Assembly: GCF_029867415.1 (NCBI RefSeq)
Contig: NC_081180.1
Location: 22,344,808-22,408,807, forward strand
Reading direction: 5' to 3'
DNA length: 64,000 nt
Source: Vicia villosa
Lineage: Eukaryota > Streptophyta > Magnoliopsida > Fabales > Fabaceae
The notes beneath the pieces are model-generated. The model was not told the DNA's origin, searched no databases, and saw only the letters and a program-made list of their open reading frames with translations. Position 1 is the stretch's first letter, and each line of letters opens with the position of its first letter. This document shows, in pieces, positions 63,901 to 64,000 of this stretch. A program made the position numbers and the translations under genes.

Positions 63901-64000
63901 TATGTCAAACCCTGTTAAGGGATCCGCTGGTTACAATTTCCCTTCCCCATATTTGTTATGTTGCTGCGTGGTTAGTAATCCTAGGGAGTGCAAGCCTTGT
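60966..64000. mobile_element. Ogre-like LTR, right end outside the window
   Basis: Begins TGTCATACCCCAAAATTTGC, identical to the start of the solo LTR at 8830. It stays alignable to the window edge, where GTGGTTAGTAATCCTAGGGA matches about 11480-11500 of that copy. It is about 350 bp longer than the matching part of the first copy, mainly near 61000-61330. Five bases before it read GTTTC, the expected target duplication. Whether this is a solo LTR or the 5' LTR of a full element cannot be told here. Short ORFs inside are noise. Confidence 0.88.

Overview
The window is nuclear DNA of a flowering plant, most likely a legume of the temperate clade (pea, vetch, clover and Medicago relatives). The evidence is multi-exon genes with GT-AG introns, AT-rich spacers and a dense, nested load of plant transposons: Ty1/copia, Ty3/gypsy and large Ogre-like LTRs, MULEs, hAT elements, Stowaway and Tourist MITEs and a LINE. 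The legume placement is inference from the repeat families and protein resemblance. Species cannot be fixed from sequence alone.

Four host genes look intact after splicing by eye. SAR1 (18572-20140, +, 193 aa) is the COPII small GTPase. A CAMTA5/6-like calmodulin-binding transcription activator (27170-34251, -, 13 coding exons, 921 aa) follows. An AAE7-like peroxisomal acetate/butyrate-CoA ligase (50962-53811, +, 3 exons, 568 aa) ends in the PTS1 tripeptide SKL. A TBR/TBL-family wall-polysaccharide O-acetyltransferase (54157-55918, +, 5 exons, 466 aa) comes next. In each case the summed exon length is a multiple of three. The four share no obvious pathway.

Positions 1-4600 carry a remarkable pair. 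On the + strand is a MULE transposase with a SWIM-type finger fused to a C-terminal OTU cysteine-protease domain; its 5' end lies outside the window. Convergent with it, 167 bp away, is an intact plant mobile domain (PMD) gene of 528 aa. The PMD start codon appears to be split A|TG by its first intron. Five 32-bp imperfect palindromes lie in that intron and leader. This is the best candidate for an under-described system: a transposon with a DDE transposase, a putative deubiquitinase and a PMD protein. Two further PMD loci (15.7-17.2 kb and 46.0-47.1 kb) are decayed, and the second sits in a 1.87-kb tandem duplication.

From 4.6 to 18 kb the DNA is layered transposon debris. It holds a MULE-like element with unknown coding-like sequence, a probable hAT remnant, and a MULE-like element with a PPR fragment. 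That last element was split by a 3.49-kb solo LTR with perfect GACAC target duplications. A decayed gypsy gag with LTR follows. A copia element with 429-bp LTRs and AAATC duplications lies at 21.4-26.4 kb. From 34.4 to 46 kb there are remnants, MITEs and a 5'-truncated LINE with a 14-bp target duplication. At 56.9-61.0 kb a second copia element is cut by another Ogre-like LTR that runs off the right edge.

All calls are by eye. Exon borders come from GT-AG sites, frame continuity and family knowledge. No alignment or search was run.
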